Assembly (NCBI GenBank): GCA_017165825.1
Contig: CM029378.1
Location: 20,778,282 to 20,842,281, forward strand
Direction: 5' to 3'
From: Hepsetus odoe
Taxonomy: Eukaryota; Chordata; Actinopteri; Characiformes; Hepsetidae
Length of the DNA: 64,000 nt
The translations under genes were made by a program, and so were the position numbers. Below are positions 14,401 through 25,113 of this stretch, piece by piece. The notes below the pieces were generated by a model. The model was not told where the DNA came from, did no database searches, and saw only the letters and a list, made by a program, of their open reading frames with translations. The stretch's first letter is position 1; each line of letters opens with the position of its first letter.

Positions 14401-17400
14401 CAGAACATGATGGTATTCATGATTCCCTCAATGAACTGTAGCTCCCCAGTGTCAGCAGCACTCATGCAGCCCCAAACCATGACAATCCCACCACCATGCT
14501 TGACTGTAGGGAAGACACACTTGTCTTTGTTCTCCTCACCTGGTTGCTGCCACACATGCTTGACACCATCTGAACCAAATAAGTTTATCTTGGTCTCCAG
14601 TCTGATGTTAGTCTGCTTGTCTTCTGCATATTGTTTGTGGGCTTTCTTGTGCATCATCTTTAGAAGAAGCTTCCTTCTGGGATGACAGCCATGCAGACCA
14701 ATTTGATGCAGCGTGCAGTGTATGGTCTGAGCACTGACAGGCTGACCCCCCACCCCTTCAACCTCTGCAGCAATGCTGGCAGCGCTCATACGTCTATTTT
14801 CAAAAGACAACGTCGGGACATGAGACTGAGCATGTGCACTCAACTTCTTTGGTCAACCATGGCAAGGCCTGTTCTGAGTGTAACCTGTCCTGTTAAACCT
14901 CTGTATGGTTTTGGCCACCGTGCAGCAGCTCAGTTTCAGGGTGTTGGCAATCTTATTATAGCCTATGCTATCTTTATGTAAAGCAAAAATCTTTTTTTCA
15001 GATCCTCAGAGAGTTCTTTGCCATGAGTTGCCATGTTGAACTTCCAGTGACCAATATGAGAGAGTGTGAGAGCAAAAACACCAAATTTAGCACACCTGCT
15101 TCTCTTTCACACCTGAGACCTTGTAACACTAATGAGTCACATGTCCCCGGGAAGGGAAAATGGCTAATTGGGCACAATGTGGACATTTTTCATTTAGGGG
15201 TGTACTCACTTTTTTTGCCAGTGGTTTAGACATTAATGGCTGCGTGTCGAGCTATTTTAAGGGGACAGCAAATGTACACTGTTATACAAGCTGTACACCG
15301 ACTATTTTGCATTGTAATCAAAGTGTTTTATAATCAGTGTTGTCCCATGAAAAGATATAACAAAATTTGTCCAAAAATGTGACAGGTGTACTCACTTTTG
15401 TGAGATACTGTATCCGATTGGTGCTAAAATGCAAAGCTCTGAAGGTCTTGTCATGTGCAATGAGTACATCTAATTATGTATCAAAATGTATTTGTTTTAA
15501 AATAAAACATACCTGAAAATCCCCATTCCATCCCCATTCAAGTCTGTAAACTTTAGGCTCACAATCTGCAAATCTGTATTGGTTTTGTATCTAGAAGAGA
15601 TCATCCCAATGCAATCAGTTTCTCTCACCATTTCACATATGAGTATGCAGAGTAGTTTAACAGTCAGTTGATTAAAGTTACATACTGTACACAATATATG
15701 ACATAGTAAATGTTTTGCATGTTATGTCTATTTAATATCTGATATAAAATATTACACCTTTTCCTTTCTTCTTCGGGATTGTTCAGGTATGAATGTGGGC
15801 TTCGGTTGAGGTTACTACCAACAATTTCTCCTTTGTTCAGAAAGATTCTCCCAGGCCTCATATTTTTGTGTGCCAGATCAATGCTCTGGTTGGACAGTTA
15901 ATTTCATTATTGTTAAATAATCATGACAAAGCAATCTGCCATATTAACATTAATAATATTAACCGTTACCATGTTCCTCCATGGGTTCAATTATTCTAAA
16001 CAGCAAGTTAAGAACAAATCAGCAAGTTGCACCTTTACAATTCCATTGACGATGGGTTGTACAGATGATTTGATATAGCCTTTACTGGTGATCATAAAGA
16101 GGGTGTACTGGAAATACCCTGCCAGGCCAGAGTGTGTATGTGTTCCACTCAAAATCACATTGTCTTGCCTGTAAAGATTTCCATATTTCAGCTCCAGCTC
16201 CTGGAGCACCTACAACAGCCACAACAGAATGAAACATGAGAGATACTTTGTAGCTTCTCACTAAATGTTTTTTTTTATTATTATCATTATTATTATCATC
16301 ATCATATTATTATTATTGTTGTTGTTGTTGTTGTTATTGTGGTTGTTGTTGTTGTTGTTTAAGTCCATCAGAATAAAAATGGTTTAAACTGTTGTATATT
16401 GTATGTTGTAACAGTATAAATTAATAAGCTACAATTTTTATCATTCTAAAAATACTAACTAGTGTGATATTGCTACTGGATGCTGTATATTTTATTATTC
16501 TGTAAATACAAATATGTATTATACTTTTTAAGCTTTGACATTTTTGGAGATTTTAAACTAATACAAAAGCCTCATTTAACTCTTTTCACACTATTATGCT
16601 TTTTAGGTAAGCTTCTCTGAACTGTTAATAGAACTGTTACTTTACCTCCAGTCTTAATCGTTGGGAGACCATGCCTATGTCTGCACTCACGAACACCACT
16701 CTTTTGCTTCCGTCATCCACAATGAAGGCCCTGCTGAACAAACGAGTGTGGATTCCTCGTGCAGTCTGATCTGGGTTAGCATAGCCCATCTTATTCAAAA
16801 CACAACAGAAATTTCAGTGACCTTTAATAGCCTTTTTGAAGGGATATCAAATAAAAGGAAGTATTATTCCTCATTAATGTTATCACCACGTTAAGACTGA
16901 AAAACTGATATTTTATCATAAACAAACAATGTCACAAAGTAACAAACACAAATTGATCTATTAATGATCTACCCACAAATGCATTATTGCAACTGTTGTG
17001 AAGTTGGATATTGGAAACCCAAATGCTTTAACTCCTATGGCTCAGATGTTTTTTTCAAATAAAAGCATAAAATAATCTCACATCTCTCTCCTTGATCTGT
17101 ACTCAGAAGTGCCAAGATAAAAATGCCCATTATTATGAGTAACTATACTCTTACCTCTCTACACATGAACTACTCGTTCATCCTTTAATAAACAACAACT
17201 GTTGTTCTAGGTAGTTTGTTCTCACAACAAAATATACATTTATGGTCTATGATATTAAAATATGACTGAAGGGATGTCTCCAGAAAGTTTCTCTTGGTCT
17301 GTTAATCACAAGATGCAGAGACTGTGCAGATTTACAGGCCATGTAGACCACTCACCAGAGGCACATCTGCCACTGGTCCAGTGCAGTCTGCTCGGCCCAC

Positions 17401-18325
17401 TCCAATCAGATAGGGATTTTTTGGAGGATTTGCTGAGGGAATGGGTACCTCAGGCTCCACTGTGCGATTAGCACACAAATATGAAAGTTGAAAGACACAT
17501 AACAAAAATAAATAAAAAATGTAATGAAAAGAAGTAAAATGAAAGAGTGCTTAATATTAATTTCAGTACATAATACCACAAACATTTAGGCTCCTTTTAG
17601 AAATACTACATATTTTGTCTATACAATAAAAATATGCATAACACATTCACAATCATTCAAAAGTCTGGAAGTTATTTTTTTAAATGTATGCACTAGATGC
17701 AATTATTTGCTTTTAAACGTTTTAAGTATTTTGGAACAATAAGCTATTAACATACTATTCCATAATGACCTATTTACAATAATGGTCATGTTAAATAAGT
17801 TTATATAAGTAATTGTGAATAGTCGTTTTTGTTACTCTACCATTTCCCTTGACATTTTAGAATAATCTACAGTGCCATCGTTCATTGTATGACTTGTGAT
17901 GTTTAAGTATTATTGTTAACAGTAACAGTATTATTGTTAACTGTAACATTTTTAAATAATGATTACTATAATATTCAAATTATTTTAAACAGTTGAGGGT
18001 GTACATAAATAGCATATTAGAACCATGTATCTGTCAATCTGAGAAAGTAATTAAGATAACTAATTGGTAGCTACCAATATTTACAGTTCAGTGATACAAA
18101 TACAATGATCATATACACAAATCATGTTTTTGATTGAAAGTCTGCAATTGCTTGAAAAGGATTTTTCAAGTTATGGGTTGAGAGTGAATCATTACATTTT
18201 TGGGAGTTGAAGTTGATGGCTGAGACTGTAATGAACCCCACTGTGATTCCAGTCATTAGCAGGAACAGAACCATGAGCAGCAGCTCCAAGCTATTGAGTC
18301 CACAGCAAACAACCTTACGAGCCAT
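3001..18325 (-). CDS. asah2: Neutral ceramidase, 20 coding exons, 734 aa
   Basis: The enzyme hydrolyses ceramide to sphingosine and a fatty acid at the plasma membrane or outside the cell. Coding exons in transcript order, minus strand: 18325-18196, 17459-17356, 16789-16646, 16209-16033, 15885-15758, 15590-15513, 12822-12702, 12569-12444, 12091-12005, 11923-11819, 9473-9392, 8981-8866, 8769-8675, 6782-6743, 6429-6331, 5479-5390, 5259-5113, 4743-4687, 4007-3919, 3190-3001. Every junction keeps phase and they sum to 2205 nt including the TAA. All acceptors are AG. Donors are GT except GC at 9391 and 5389. Residues about 12-36 form a signal anchor. Family motifs are visible: GVGRADCTG, SGTHTHSG (zinc His, ~150/152), WFAVHP (His ~259), GDVSPN (nucleophile Ser ~310), VPGE (Glu ~496) and NIYTHY (Tyr). 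A C-terminal Ig-like part follows. The start ATG at 18325 has A at -3 and G at +4. The Ser/Thr-rich mucin box of the human enzyme (780 aa) is missing; only ~30 residues separate the anchor from the catalytic domain. Confidence 0.97.
4189..4510 (+). mobile_element. RTE-clade LINE fragment, 3' end
   Basis: A short reading frame gives FGDKVREANLHCFGHVQKRD, a block rich in Lys and Arg, and then LLWQPL. This is the C-terminal end of the fish RTE reverse transcriptase and matches the ends of the longer copies at 21060-21320 and 29860-30140. It lies antisense in an asah2 intron (between 4008 and 4686) and is truncated at its 5' side. Confidence 0.75.
5690..5960 (-). repeat. Interspersed repeat, inverted relative to 1365-1640
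   Basis: Begins with gtacaaacgtttttagccac and ends near cctgatcatctgtaatcatc read on the minus strand. It lies in an asah2 intron. Confidence 0.4.
6908..8412 (-). mobile_element. Tc1/mariner transposon A, inactive
   Basis: Left terminal repeat cagtcatgtaaaaaaattg and right end with aatttttcatatgacta (diverged inverted copy). The left end is next to a TA and the right end runs directly into a (TA)n tract. Minus-strand fragments encode a Tc1 transposase with HWTDESK (first catalytic Asp), but the frame is broken in several places. About 1.5 kb. It sits in an asah2 intron between exons at 6782 and 8675. Confidence 0.85.
7223..7975 (-). pseudogene. Tc1 transposase remnant of element A
   Basis: Two minus-strand frames (7975-7589 and 7456-7223) carry pieces of a Tc1 transposase: an HTH-like N-terminal part with TTIRKRLHNFSLHGR, a HWTDESK catalytic-Asp block, and a QHDNDQKHTSKSTKDWL block with the second Asp. 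A frame break lies between them and the DLNPIE block is degraded to DLYPS. Confidence 0.75.
8413..8446. repeat. (TA)n microsatellite
   Basis: A nearly pure run of about 17 TA dinucleotides abutting the right end of Tc1 element A. Confidence 0.9.
9956..11603 (-). mobile_element. Tc1/mariner transposon B with nested SINE
   Basis: Inverted ends cagtgccttgcaaaagtatt and aatacatttgcaaggcactg, both flanked by TA. Minus-strand frames at 11323-10748 and 10848-10537 encode Tc1 transposase pieces: the N-terminal HTH with LTDWARRALIKEAAQRP, a GGGSIMLWRCFSA block, and WPSQSPDLNPMEN with the final Glu. A frameshift separates them. A SINE interrupts the DNA at 10351-10554. It sits in the asah2 intron between exons at 9473 and 11819. 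Confidence 0.9.
10351..10554 (-). mobile_element. tRNA-derived SINE (family 1) nested in Tc1 element B
   Basis: Read on the minus strand it starts with an A-box-like tagtggtaggatacttgcc, has a B-box-like ggtttgaatccc, and ends with the tail gagcatctgctaaatg and an atgtaaa run. The same sequence is tandemly present at 44774-45175. It is flanked by an 8-bp direct repeat, CAGATTTT, at 10343-10350 and 10555-10562. Confidence 0.85.
13500..13685 (+). mobile_element. tRNA-derived SINE (family 2)
   Basis: Starts ggggcagtggtggcctagta (A box) and contains a B-box-like gggtttgaatcccag, followed by ggttgccctgaggtaccctt. Many relatives occur in this window. It lies in an asah2 intron. Confidence 0.75.
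13826..15410 (-). mobile_element. Tc1/mariner transposon C, nearly full length
   Basis: Ends cagtatctcataaaagtgag and ctcacttttgtgagatactg are near-perfect inverted repeats, each next to a TA. About 1585 bp, which is the normal Tc1 size. It carries one long transposase frame on the minus strand. It lies in the asah2 intron between exons at 12822 and 15513. Confidence 0.92.
14040..14843 (-). pseudogene. Tc1-family transposase of element C, 267-aa open frame
   Basis: The frame covers the DD34E catalytic domain: ETKINLFGSDG, GGGIVMVWGCMSA, FQHDNNPKH (second Asp) and WPSMSPDLNPIEHL (Glu). Where active Tc1 proteins have WSDETK, this one reads IRLETK, so the first catalytic Asp is missing. The N-terminal DNA-binding part upstream (14843-15060) is interrupted by stops. 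A working Tc1 transposase is about 340 aa. It is therefore inactive. Confidence 0.85.
16266..16365. repeat. Simple repeat, ATT/GTT rich
   Basis: Imperfect runs of TTA/ATC followed by (GTT)n in an asah2 intron. Confidence 0.85.
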
Positions 18326-19095
18326 GCTTCTGCTTGTACAGTGACTGTAAGACTGAACAAGGCAAATTAATGTTTTAGAAAAACTATTAATTCATCCCTA
18401 AACAGTCGTTTAATTGCATGAAGAACAACCTATTGAGAATGAAACAAACGAAACAGCACAGACTAGAGATAAAAAATAGGTCAGATTTAAAAACCACTTT
18501 GTAATTAACCTCATCCATTTGAAAAGTGGTAAGTGGCAAAACAAAAGTTATTCTTGACTTGACAGTTAAAGCATATTCAATAGCTATCATCAAAACATAC
18601 CATTAAACAGATATTCAGTTTGGAAAGTTGTAGGTGACTTACATTTAGCGAGCAGATTCTTCAACCAAATAAATGGATATAAACAGATCTGATCCTGAAA
18701 GAGCAAAGCACTTATCTCCAGCAGGGACAAAGGTTAAAAATGGTTTATAGCTACTATTCAGTATGATGTAAAAGACAGTTTTGTTTTTTGTTTTTTTTCC
18801 AAAAGGTGGATTAGTTTCACAACTAAGAATGCATTAGGTATGGTGTTTATATCTAGACAAACAAAAGGAAAACCTACAGAACAAAATTTTGATACAACAC
18901 AAAAGTGCTTTACATTTTTCAGCAATTAAATCCATTAATTGAACATTTTTTGATTCACTGTTTGTTTGAAACAGCACAAGTCCACAAGTACCTTCTTATA
19001 ATTTTTGTGGCTCTTTTTTGTTATTACTAAAATAGATCTAAAAACATAAAAACATGTGGCACAGGCAATAAAAGAAAATCAGGAAATACTATTTT
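18326..19095. other. Upstream flank of asah2
   Basis: AT-rich. It should contain the 5' untranslated region and promoter of asah2, but no CpG island, clear TATA element or certain untranslated exon could be read. Confidence 0.4.
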
Positions 19096-19311
19096 ATGAT
19101 ATTGTTTTTATCCCCAGCCACTAGGGCTGCACCAGCCAATGTATTTCTTCGTGCCGGTCCTAAGCCTGGATTAATGGGGATGGTTACACCAGGAAGGGCA
19201 TCCGGTGTAAACTTTGCCAAATCAATATGCGGACAACGAAACAGAATTCCATACCTGATTGGTCGAGACCTGGGTTAACAATGACCGCCACCAGTGCTGT
19301 TAACCTACAGG

Positions 19312-19637
19312 TGTAACGGTGGCGGGGTGCAGGAAGGACGCCAACGCTGAGCCAGGAGTTCGGAACATAGTTTTATTATCTATAATTACAAAACAAGAGC
19401 AAAGGACTGCAGTTCAACCTAAAACCAAGGAACTGCAGCCTAAACCAAGTTACCCAGATTACCAAATACCAAAACCACCATAATGTGTAGGCTGAGCCTA
19501 ACGAATGAGCCGCGCTCTGTTCTGACTCATCGGGGCTTAAATTGTCAGCCCCAATGAAGCACGCCTGTGCCTTCATGAGCTCAGGTGTGCTCAGTCAGAA
19601 CAGAGCGCCCTCTACCGTGCCCAAAACACAACTGACA
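19312..19637 (-). mobile_element. Solo LTR
   Basis: 326 bp bounded by TGTAACGG and ACTGACA on the plus strand (TG...CA). It is flanked by a 5-bp direct repeat ACAGG at 19307-19311 and 19638-19642. The uninterrupted site can be read in the sister RTE copy near 27465. Read on the minus strand it has the layout of an LTR with an ATTTAAG-like TATA region. It resembles the LTR at 62428-62702. Confidence 0.85.
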
Positions 19638-19825
19638 ACAGGGTGCTGGTGGAAATTGGACAACTGTTGGCCAAAGGAGAAGAAGAAGAAGAGGAGGAAG
19701 GCATGTCCAGAGGGAGGAGGAGAGAAAGAAGAGGAGGAGAGGGGAAGTGAGGGTAGGGACTTTGAATGTTGGCAGCATTACTGTTAAAGTTAGAGAATTA
19801 ATTGATATGATGGAGAGAATCGGGG

Positions 19826-20055
19826 GTTCGATCCTCTTCCCAATAGGTTGCCCTGAGGTATCCTTGAGCAAGGTGCCGTCCCCGTCTCGCCCCTCCCTGC
19901 AATGGGCTGGCGACCTGTCCAGGCTGCCCCCATCCTTCGCCCTGTGTGCGCTGGGTTGGACTCCAGCATTCCCCCGCGACCCCTATTGGGACAAGCGGCA
20001 GAAAATGGATGGATGGATGGATGGATGGATGGATGGATGGATGGATGATGGAGAG
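19826..20055 (+). repeat. SINE fragment ending in a (TGGA)n tract
   Basis: Contains ataggttgccctgaggtatc and gggacaagcggcagaaaatg, followed by about nine TGGA units (20006-20046). The body matches family-2 SINEs and the tail matches 53160-53215 and, inverted, 60030-60100. Confidence 0.7.
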
Positions 20056-20075
20056 AAGGAAGGACGATATTTTGT

Positions 20076-20582
20076 GTGCAAGAGACTAGATGGAAGGGTA
20101 GTAAGGCCAGGTGTATTGGAGGAGGGTTTAAATTGTTTAATCATGGTGCGGATGGAAGGAGGATTGGGGTAAGTGTTATCCTGAATGAAGAGTATGTGGA
20201 GAGTGTTTTGGAGGTGAAGAGGGTGTCAGACAGGGTGATGAGTTTGAAGCTGGAAGTTGAAGGTGTGATGATGAATGTTGTTAGTGCTTATGCCCCAAAA
20301 GCTGGCTGTGAGATGGATGAGAAAGAAGAATTCTGGAGTGAGTTAGATGAAGTGATAGAGAGTGTACCCAGGGGAGAGAGAGTGGTGATTGGTGCAAATT
20401 TTAATGGTTATGTTGATGAAGGGAACAGAGGTGATGAGGAGGTGATGGGTAGATATGGTGTCAAGGAGAAGAATGCTGAAGGTCAGATGGTTGTAGATTT
20501 TGTGAAAAGGATGGAAATGGCTGTAGTTAATACTTATTTTAAGAAGAGGAAGGAGCACAGGGTGATGTATAAGAATTTTTGA
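20076..20582 (+). pseudogene. RTE LINE endonuclease domain remnant
   Basis: 168-codon frame with the endonuclease/exonuclease/phosphatase fold blocks SVILNEEYVESVLEVKRVSD, MSLKLEVEGVMMNVVSAYAP and the ERVVIGANFNGYVDE block. Similar proteins are often annotated as craniofacial-development-protein-2-like in fish. It carries a D-to-N change at a catalytic position relative to the copy at 27731-28213. Confidence 0.75.
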
Positions 20583-21325
20583 AAGGTTACCAGATTGCTG
20601 GGAAGCTACTGCAGAAGTGATAAGGCAGACAGCTAGAAATGTACTTGGTGTGACATCTGGAAGGAAGAACGAGGATAAGGAAACCTGGTGATGGAACCGA
20701 GAAGTCCAGGAGTGTATACAAAAAAAAGAGGGAGGCAAAGAAGACGTGGGACAGTGTAACGGCAAGTGTGGAAGAGAGGTGAAGAAGAGAATGCAGGCAA
20801 GTTGGAATGGGTGGAGAAGAGTGGCTGGAGTTATTGGTGACAGAAGGGTACCAGCGAGAGTAAAAAGGAAGGTTTACAGGACAGTAGTGAGACCAGCTAT
20901 GTTGTACGGGTTGGAGACGGTGGCATGGATGGACGGTGGATGAAAAGAAAGGAGGCAGAGCGGGAGGTGTCCAAGTTAAAGATGCTGAGATTTCCATTGG
21001 GTGTGACGAGGAAGGACAAAATTAGAAATTAGTATATTAGAGGGACAGCTCAGGTTAGACGTTTTGGAGACAAAGTTAGAGAGGCAAGGTTGTGTTGGTT
21101 TGGACAGAGGAGAGATGAGGATTATATTGGAAGGAGGATGTTGATGGAGCTGCCAGGATAGAGGAAAAGAGGAAGACCAAAGAGGAGGTTTATGGAGGTG
21201 GTGAGAGAGGACAAGCAGGTGGTTGGTTTGAAGCAGGAAGATGCTGAGGGCCAGAAGAAATTTGACCAGAGAAGGTTGATCCACTGTGGCAACCCCTGAA
21301 CGGGAGCAGCCAAAAGAAAAATAAG

Positions 21326-22300
21326 ATGATGTTTTTTTAGATAGAAGACTACATATAATATGGGTGTTTGTGCATGTTTGAGCTTTTATTAAAAATAATT
21401 GGATTATTAATCAAAACAGAACTAAATGTCTGGATTTCACCAATATCTGCTTACACTGAATATTTACAGAGAAAAAAAAAAGTCATTAGAAGTAGAAGAT
21501 TATTTCTGATATCAGTTAAACATGGAAAGAGAATGATAGCTGTATGGAACTAAATAAAAAAAAAAAAAAAACAGAACCTAGCTGTAAACCTCATTTGTTA
21601 TGACTCTCCACCATAAAAAGTCTCAAAAAAGAATCTCATAAAAAAACTCATAAAAAGAATCCTAATGTGGAAAATAGCAGTCTCGTTCATCCCATTAGGC
21701 GTTTATTTACAGACTATATACAAAAGGTTTTTGCATAATTGCGTAATTTCTTCATAATCGTACAATGAAACAATGATATTTCAATGATAATTTGTGTTCT
21801 GAAAGTTTAAAATAAATATAAATGTAAAAAACAATTATTTATTTATTAATCATTCAGTATATTACTCATTCATTTAACAAGGTATATGCAATGAACAGGG
21901 TAACATAAAAAGGCTAACTACATTTTGCCCCTATCTCTTCAGCTGAGACTGAGAGATAACACATGTCCTTTTATGAATATTCTACAGAATAACACCACCC
22001 TTAGAGATTACCTGTTCTCTTGAGATGGCTGTTTAAGTGGCAATAACTGATAAATTGCAATAAGGCCCTGACTCAGCTTCTGCCTTATCAATATCAGGAG
22101 ATAACTCAGTGTCAAATCCTGCCGTATAAACATTCTGTATCTAGCTATAAGTCTTTTTTTTAACACTCTGGTTCCCTTAATATAGTTGTATGCAAAAGTC
22201 TGAACACATTAGTCACATTAGATATTTGTTTATCTTTTAAGCAGAAATACGTTAACACATCTTCCACCACAGCTTATCAAATTACCACCTTAGAAAAAAT
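21326..22300. other. AT-rich intergenic DNA
   Basis: No coding signal seen. It holds A-rich tracts, a duplicated ataaaaagaat-like stretch near 21620-21660 and a terminal-repeat-like piece at about 22181-22212 (tagttgtatgcaaaagtctg) that resembles 862-890. Confidence 0.5.
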
Positions 22301-22315
22301 AAAACTAAAAATAGA

Positions 22316-23165
22316 TTTGCATTTACATCATTTGGGAGACGCTGTCATGCAAAGCGACATACAAAAGAGCTTCATGGTTTCCAAATGAAGCAAAACATGA
22401 CCTTCACACATGAAAGCTACAGACTGCAAATTCATGCTGTACATGGAGTTAAAGCTGCACCACATTGCGAAGAGAAAGCAAATCTTTTTCTTATTTTCTT
22501 ATTAGTTATTGTTTGAAGATAGCAGGAGTCTCAGCAGATCCAATAATCAGGGATAGTTATTACTTTTTGATAGTTCATTCCACCATTTAAGAGGAATTTT
22601 GATTCTCTTAGAGGGCAAGTTGGTACCAACAGTTTAATAACTGCTGAAAGGTAAAACAGGGTAGTCTCTTAAACTCTTAAACTTAATGCAGGCAGCCACA
22701 TGAAGTGAAGGAAGTGATGTTTGAAAATCTGGGTTTACTGAAGACCAGGCAGGCTGCTACATTCTGAATCAGCTGTGAAATCTTGATGGCCTTCAGAGGA
22801 AGGTCAGCTAGAAGTGAGTTGCAGTAGTCTAGTCTTGACATGACAAGTGACTGGATACGAGTGGCATCAGTGGTGAGGAAGGGATGGTTTTTCCTGATGT
22901 TCAAAAGAAGGTACCTCCATGTTCTTGAAAGGTGGCAAGGTGAGAACGAATGATGAGCCAGCATCCATCATAAATCTTTCTTGCATGCAGATATCTGGCC
23001 TGAGGTCTAATGATCATTAGGAGAGAAACAGAGGATGAGCTTGTTATCTGTATAGTGAAATCAAAAACCATAAAAGGATATCATTGTGCCAAGAGAGCAA
23101 GGGACCAGGTACAGATCTCTGTGGAACACCAGCAGTCTGTTGCCTTGGATCTTCGGAAGTAAAGC
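22316..23165 (-). mobile_element. L2-like LINE 3' fragment and associated repeat
   Basis: A minus-strand frame at 22964-22683 gives RLDYCNSLLADLPLKAIK and QLIQNVAACLVF, the C-terminal block of the L2/CR1 group of LINE reverse transcriptases. The left border contains catttgggagacgctgtcat, a common fish repeat end. No full reverse transcriptase is left. Confidence 0.65.
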
Positions 23166-24340
23166 TGTTTATTTATAAATTAGTAAATTTGGAGATGGAG
23201 GAGATGGTACCAAAATATTAATCTGTGGTTAATCTGACCTATCAGCCATTCAAAATTCATCTAGTTTCTATGTCAGCATTTTTAAGAAATGCATTTATGT
23301 CACTGGTTGGATTATTTGAGAGAGATGCGCTGTGCCAAGGCTGCTGTAAACCAACAACCGAGCAGGTGTATCAGAAAATGGCTTCAATAACAGCAGGATT
23401 GCTTGGTCAAAAAAGAATGCAAGAATAATGGACACTGTTAAATGATAACTCAGCAGAATAGGATACTAAATACAGAGAGTTAAAGGAAGATGAAGGCGCA
23501 CCACCCGGTTGTTTGCAACAGTAATTTAGCTAACTTTAATGTAAAATACTAAAAAGAATTATGATAAATAAAGTAAGGAGTCCTACTATGAACACCTGAA
23601 GTTTGTTATTTAATAGTTTAACAGTTTGCTTTGCATTCACATGATCTACAGCCTCTTTCAAAAAGTAGTCGGCCTATGTTCTGGTGCACTTTGCCTTTTA
23701 TAGTATCTCTGGCAGATAGTGATCTGAGCTTTATGTTTATACCCACGATGGGCACTGAAAAAAAAACAGCCTCATTATCTGTACCAATGGCCATGTTCAT
23801 TTGTTTTTCCAATTGTCCAGTGCAATACAATGTGATCCGCTGCCAAAGGCAAAGTGAAAGTGTGCTTTACATTCACAATGCACAGAAGCAAACCAAACTG
23901 ACATCAGCTGTTGAGTGCTCTGTTCGGCTTGCTCCTGAAGATTTGACCAAAACTCCAAAAACATAATGACTAGTCTATATTTACTGCAACATAACATTAT
24001 TATAATACACAAAGAGAGTGTGTATACTTTACAAAGGATTTAAACCTTTAACAGCCGCTATTTTTCAAAACAGTCTGAACTCAGAAAGCTTTCTTGATAT
24101 TAAGGCATTTTCAGGAACAGATCCCTAGGCTTTCTAAAGGACATTCCAAAGCTGACTTTGTTATAAATGGATAATTCATGTGTAGATCTGTGTGTGGCTT
24201 AAAAAACAAACAAAAAACCTCTGAAGTTGACCAGATTTATAAACTGGCCTATAAATTGAAAGCCAGAAACTTTCAAGAAGCCCGGAGAACTACTACTCAA
24301 TAATGTGTTTTTTGTTTGTTTGTTTGTTTTCATTATGTTA
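23166..24340. other. Intergenic DNA, no certain gene
   Basis: Contains open frames on both strands around 23618-23966 that do not match a family I recognise and lack supporting splice sites or a start context. Otherwise AT-rich. Confidence 0.4.
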
Positions 24341-24344
24341 TGAA

Positions 24345-24493
24345 AGCAGTGGCATAGAGGTTAGGAACTAGGCCATGGGACTGAAAGGTTGTGGGTTCGA
24401 ATCCCACACCAGTAGGTTGCCCTGAAATACCCTTGAGCAAGGTACTATCCCCATCACTGCTCCCTGGGTGCTGGTTATGGCTACCCACTGCTG
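24345..24493 (+). mobile_element. SINE family 2, plus-strand copy of an inverted pair
   Basis: Begins agcagtggcatagaggttag, has gggttcgaatcccac (B box) and ggttgccctgaaataccctt, and ends at cccactgctgc. Confidence 0.8.
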
Positions 24494-24725
24494 CATAATA
24501 ATAATAATAATAATCCTTTATTTATAATCCCACAAATGGGAAATTCACTCTCTGCATTTCACCCATACACACATGTGCAGCAGTGGGCTGCCATTGAAAG
24601 AGCCTGGGGAGCAGTGATGGGGACGGCCCCTTGCTCAAGGGTACCTCAGGGCAACCTACTGGGAAGGGGTTCGAACCTCCGATCACGTGGTTAGGGCGTT
24701 CTAACCACTAGGCCACCGCTGCATG
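24494..24725 (-). mobile_element. SINE family 2, minus-strand copy of an inverted pair
   Basis: Starts with an (ATA)n tract and runs in the opposite direction to the previous SINE. It contains the reverse of the B box (ggttcgaacc) and ends ccactaggccaccgctgc. Confidence 0.8.
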
Positions 24726-25113
24726 GTATGTGTGGGTTAAATGCAGAGAATGTATTCATTGTATGCATCCTCATCACTGAGTGCCGGATATCTGAAGTTT
24801 TCAGCTGACAGCCACATGTTTTCTTAAAGTACATAATTGATATTGATTATTCTTTTTATCTTTAGCCATTATCTAATGATGGCTAAAATGCAGTATACTG
24901 CACTTTACTGTATTCTTTCAGGTTTAATTAGTTTTCATTTGGTGATGAGTCAGTTTTAGTCCTTCTCAGAGAGAATTTTACCAGTCTTATGTAGGGCTGC
25001 ATTTCATGTTTCTTTAAAAAAAAAAAAAATCTACAAACTACAAGTTGCCAAATGTGACTAGAGCTTTCTAGTCACAGTTACATCTTGCAGTAGAGAGAAG
25101 AGTAGGATCTTGA

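Larger units (their letters stand above)
19096..21325 (+). mobile_element. RTE-clade LINE copy, split by an LTR and a SINE
   Basis: Starts near ccactagggctgcaccagcc and ends with the typical cggg-agcagccaaaagaaaaa tail. Frames include an APE-type endonuclease portion, 20076-20582, with VVSAYAPKAGCEMDEKEEFW and GERVVIGANFNGYVDEG. The active-site Asp of the usual GADFNGH block is changed to Asn. C-terminal pieces appear at 20746-21300. Most of the reverse transcriptase is missing. Compared with the copy at 27330-30140 it is interrupted by a solo LTR (19312-19637) and by a SINE with a TGGA tract (about 19826-20055). Confidence 0.8.

Noticed and set aside
14017..14685. 222-codon plus-strand frame
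   Set aside because: Antisense shadow of the Tc1 transposase in element C.
16266..16365. Possible array of short direct repeats
   Set aside because: Simple trinucleotide repeat; there are no spacers and no reason to think of a CRISPR array in a vertebrate genome.
20343..20997. Ser- and Pro-rich minus-strand frames
   Set aside because: Antisense of the purine-rich RTE LINE; the same artefact appears at 28194-28941 and 54608-55395.
23618..23966. Overlapping open frames on both strands with protein-like text (e.g. AIGTDNEAVFFSVPI on minus)
   Set aside because: No family recognised, no start or splice context, and both strands look equally protein-like. Not called as a gene.
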